A stretch of DNA of 8,545 bases from Nitrospira sp. UBA5698 (lineage in GTDB: Bacteria; Nitrospirota; Nitrospiria; Nitrospirales; Nitrospiraceae): positions 15,017 to 23,561 of the forward strand of contig DIHK01000066.1 of NCBI GenBank assembly GCA_002420115.1, read 5' to 3'. Below are positions 6,674 through 8,545 of this stretch, one piece after another. The notes beneath the pieces are model-generated. The model was not told the origin of the DNA. It saw only the letters and a program-made list of their open reading frames with translations, and did no database searches. The position numbers and the translations under genes were made by a program. Numbering within the stretch: the first letter of the stretch is position 1; each line of letters opens with the position of its first letter.

Positions 6674-7027
6674 ATGGAGCGTCGCAAGGTCGTAGATATT
6701 GTCCTTGGGATCGTCGTGATGGGGACTGTCGGAACCCTGATTGGGACGACCATGGGTGGGGGGCTGATGCCGGTTGCCGTCCTCGTTGGGCTTGGCCTTG
6801 GAGTCGTGATCGGCTTTCTTGGTGGTCGCCGGTTTCTCGTGAGTATTCTGGCTGGCACGGTCATTGGTGGCCTGTTAGCCTGGGTGTTGGCTGGTCCTGA
6901 CCGGATCTGGGTTGGCGCTGGGGCTGGAGCCGCCATGGGCGGCTTTCTTGGCGTCCAGATTTCAATGTTGCTCGATGTGCGTGCAGCGAAGAAGGCGGCG
7001 GAGCAGGCTGAAACCTCGCCGTCATAG
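6674..7027 (+). CDS. Small Gly-rich polytopic membrane protein of unknown function
   Basis: About 117 residues made almost entirely of four glycine-rich hydrophobic segments (roughly residues 6-30, 31-52, 54-74 and 80-102) with a short charged Ala/Lys/Glu tail. Repeated small-residue patterns (GTLIGTTMGGG, GLGLGVVIGFLGG, GAGAGAAMGGFLG) resemble glycine-zipper helices that pack tightly in membranes. I do not recognise a specific family. ATG 6674 is chosen because GAGAGA (6660-6665) lies eight bases upstream; the overlapping GTG at 6671 would add one residue. It sits 30 bases after the DUF3047 gene and 30 bases before the first SUMF1-type gene, so it looks like part of the same transcript. It could be a small structural or assembly partner of a membrane complex, but nothing in the sequence proves this. 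Confidence 0.65.
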   Translation: MERRKVVDIVLGIVVMGTVGTLIGTTMGGGLMPVAVLVGLGLGVVIGFLGGRRFLVSILAGTVIGGLLAWVLAGPDRIWVGAGAGAAMGGFLGVQISMLLDVRAAKKAAEQAETSPS

Positions 7028-7057
7028 GGTCCATGGGTATTGATTGTCGAGGTATGT

Positions 7058-7969
7058 GTGGAAAATAAAGGTGTCTTAGTCGGCTCCATTATCTTCGTGT
7101 TTGCGTCATTTTTTCTCATGATCGGTCTGTTGGCCTACGAATCCTACAAGGCCAAGCAGATGAAACAGCTTGCGGCGTCAGTGCAGTCCGAAGCGCGACC
7201 AACTGCCGGCAGTCTGCCCACTCAGGATTTCTCCATGTACAAGACCAAGATCGGAGACGAAGGGCGGGAAATGGTTCAAGTTCCCGAAGGGCCGTTCACG
7301 ATGGGAAGCAATGACGGGGATCCCGATGAGGCGCCCGAGCATCAGGTCTATTTGAAAGGGTTCTATATCGATCGGAACGAGGTGACGCAACAAGAGTATC
7401 AGCGGTTTGCCAAGATGACGAAGCGGGGGATGCCGAGGATCGAGGTGTTTGACGACGATCAATCAAAAATCTTGAAGCCCGAGTTTGTGGCGATGAGTGT
7501 CTCGTGGGATGAGGCGGCGGCCTATTGCAAATGGGCGGGGAAGCGTCTGCCCACGGAAGCGGAATGGGAGAAAGCTGGTCGGGGTGAGAGTAAGCGACGA
7601 TATCCCTGGGGAGACAAGTTTGTCGTCAATGCGGCCAATGTCGATGGGACGGAAGATGGCTATAAGTATTTGGCTCCTCCCGGATCCTTTGAGGCCGGGC
7701 GAAGTCCCTATGGCATTCACGACATGACAGGAAATGTGGCGGAGTGGGTTGAGGATTCCTACGACGAGAACTACTACAAGAAATCTCCGTTTCGTGATCC
7801 CAAGGGGCCTGAAAATGCAGATTTGAAAGTCGTGCGGGGGGGATCTTGGAGGGAGACGGAGCATCAAGCAAGGTTGTCCAAGCGGTTTGCGGCTAAGCAT
7901 TGGCGTACTGATGTCACGATCGGTGTCCGCTGCGCCAGTGATCTGGATCCGGCTTCAACTGGGAGCTGA
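7058..7969 (+). CDS. Membrane-anchored SUMF1/FGE-sulfatase-fold protein
   Basis: A 303-residue protein with one N-terminal membrane anchor (about residues 7-28), a linker, then a complete FGE-sulfatase (SUMF1) domain from about residue 72 to 297, probably on the periplasmic side. Motifs in order are MVQVPEGPFTMGS, YIDRNEVTQQEYQRF, VSWDEAAAYCKWAGKRLPTE (Arg163 on), RYPWGD, HDMTGNVAEWVED (221-233), VVRGGSW (261-264) and IGVRCA. The region after GGSW lacks the two cysteines that bind copper in true formylglycine-generating enzymes, so sulfatase activation is unlikely; many such proteins have binding or scaffold roles. GTG 7058 is preferred because GAGGT (7049-7053) sits just upstream and the protein then begins MENKGVL before the anchor. 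A TTG at 7040 would add six residues. It ends 13 bases before a second gene of the same fold. Confidence 0.85.
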   Translation: MENKGVLVGSIIFVFASFFLMIGLLAYESYKAKQMKQLAASVQSEARPTAGSLPTQDFSMYKTKIGDEGREMVQVPEGPFTMGSNDGDPDEAPEHQVYLKGFYIDRNEVTQQEYQRFAKMTKRGMPRIEVFDDDQSKILKPEFVAMSVSWDEAAAYCKWAGKRLPTEAEWEKAGRGESKRRYPWGDKFVVNAANVDGTEDGYKYLAPPGSFEAGRSPYGIHDMTGNVAEWVEDSYDENYYKKSPFRDPKGPENADLKVVRGGSWRETEHQARLSKRFAAKHWRTDVTIGVRCASDLDPASTGS

Positions 7970-7982
7970 GTGATAGGACGGC

Positions 7983-8545
7983 ATGCTCGAGTCAAAGTTT
8001 AAACTTGTCTTCTTGTTGGTGGTTTTGGCCTGCGCGACTATGCCCATCGTAGCCATTATGAGAGGGACGACGGTCACACCGTATGAGAAGCCGACGTCTG
8101 ATACCACTGCTGAAGTGGTGTCGATGGCGGATAGTGCTCCCGGGGAGGAACCTCTTTCTGGTGAGATGGTCACGATTCCGGCGGGGCCGTTCGTTCGTGG
8201 AACTGAGGGTGGAGGCTTTGATGAACGTCCGCAACGAACCATCTATCTGGATGCGTTCGCGATCGATCGGTACGAGGTGACGAACTACCAGTATCAGCAG
8301 TTCGTTGTGGCCACGGGGCATCGAAAGCCAGGACTCCCTTCGCGCTATGCCAAGAGTGGGGCCAAGGTGCGTGGGATCAATCAGCCCATCGTTTATGTGT
8401 CCTGGGAAGACGCAGATGGGTACTGTCGTTGGAAGGGTAAGCGACTTCCTACTGAAGCTGAGTGGGAAAAGGCCATGCGTGGCACGGATGGAAGGCTCTG
8501 GCCATGGGGGGATAAGGAGCAGCCTGATGGGGCCAATTGGGCTCG
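7983..8545 (+). CDS. Second SUMF1/FGE-sulfatase-fold protein, 3'-truncated by window edge
   Basis: An open frame from ATG 7983 to the right edge (187 complete codons), without a stop in the window. AGGACGG (7975-7981) provides a ribosome-binding site. The N-terminus has a hydrophobic segment (residues 8-26). Cys17 in VVLAC could be a lipoprotein cleavage site, or the segment could be a plain membrane anchor. After a Thr/Glu/Pro-rich linker the SUMF1 domain starts near residue 62: MVTIPAGPFVRGTEGG, AIDRYEVTNYQYQQF, VSWEDADGYCRWKGKRLPTE and WPWGD. These line up with the same motifs in the gene just upstream, so the pair probably arose by an old duplication, although the intervening segments have diverged. 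The GGSW region that would show the copper-binding cysteines lies beyond the window. Function unknown. Confidence 0.85.
   Translation, partial: MLESKFKLVFLLVVLACATMPIVAIMRGTTVTPYEKPTSDTTAEVVSMADSAPGEEPLSGEMVTIPAGPFVRGTEGGGFDERPQRTIYLDAFAIDRYEVTNYQYQQFVVATGHRKPGLPSRYAKSGAKVRGINQPIVYVSWEDADGYCRWKGKRLPTEAEWEKAMRGTDGRLWPWGDKEQPDGANWA

Noticed and set aside
6541..7119. 192-codon open frame on the minus strand
   Set aside because: It spans the end of DUF3047, all of the small membrane protein and the start of the SUMF1 gene; the product is a Thr/Pro/Arg-rich low-complexity stretch with no domain.
3649..7842. Three runs of seven G (3649-3655, 6053-6059, 7836-7842) as phase-variable tracts
   Set aside because: Each lies in an intact frame as ordinary Gly-type codons in GC-rich genes; the length is modest and nothing else points to slippage-based switching.

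Overview
The window reads as a piece of a moderately GC-rich Gram-negative-type chromosome in which every convincing gene lies on the + strand. The best guess at lineage is Nitrospira (nitrite- or ammonia-oxidising Nitrospirota). This rests on the large, single-subunit cytochrome bd-like oxidase, which has no cydB partner here, on the company it keeps (DUF420, PCP_red, DUF3047 and SUMF1-type proteins), and on the intergenic heptad repeats. It is an inference from memory of that phylum, not a database result.

Layout. Positions 2-385 are the 3' end of an RlpA-type lytic transglycosylase gene, cut by the window edge. After a 180-base spacer comes a two-domain SAM-dependent O-methyltransferase (566-1555). 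A repeat-rich spacer follows. From 1690 to the right edge there is a closely spaced run of eight same-strand genes that looks like one operon or two: a DUF420 membrane protein (1690-2403); a small protein with a four-cysteine zinc-ribbon-like head and two PCP_red-like repeats (2455-2943); an unrecognised 355-residue polytopic membrane protein (3031-4098); the bd-like oxidase (4103-5977); a secreted DUF3047 protein (5993-6643); a Gly-rich small membrane protein (6674-7027); and two membrane-anchored SUMF1/FGE-sulfatase-fold proteins in tandem (7058-7969, and 7983 running off the right edge).

The likely theme of the run is biogenesis and function of a terminal oxidase in the cytoplasmic membrane. 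The oxidase is flanked by a DUF420 protein (the family of the CtaM cytochrome oxidase assembly factor) and by several membrane or periplasm-facing proteins that could be assembly factors or accessory subunits. Their joint role is inferred only from position and spacing.

Three spacers (after the methyltransferase, after DUF420, and after the PCP_red-like gene) carry arrays of degenerate 7-base units related to GTTTCAN or CTTTCAC. Two of them are arranged as facing inverted arrays able to form long imperfect hairpins. One runs through the stop codon of the methyltransferase, and another ends 7 bases before the start codon of the 355-residue membrane protein. No tRNA, rRNA, CRISPR array, transposase or integrase was seen, and no gene-free stretch exceeds 300 bases.
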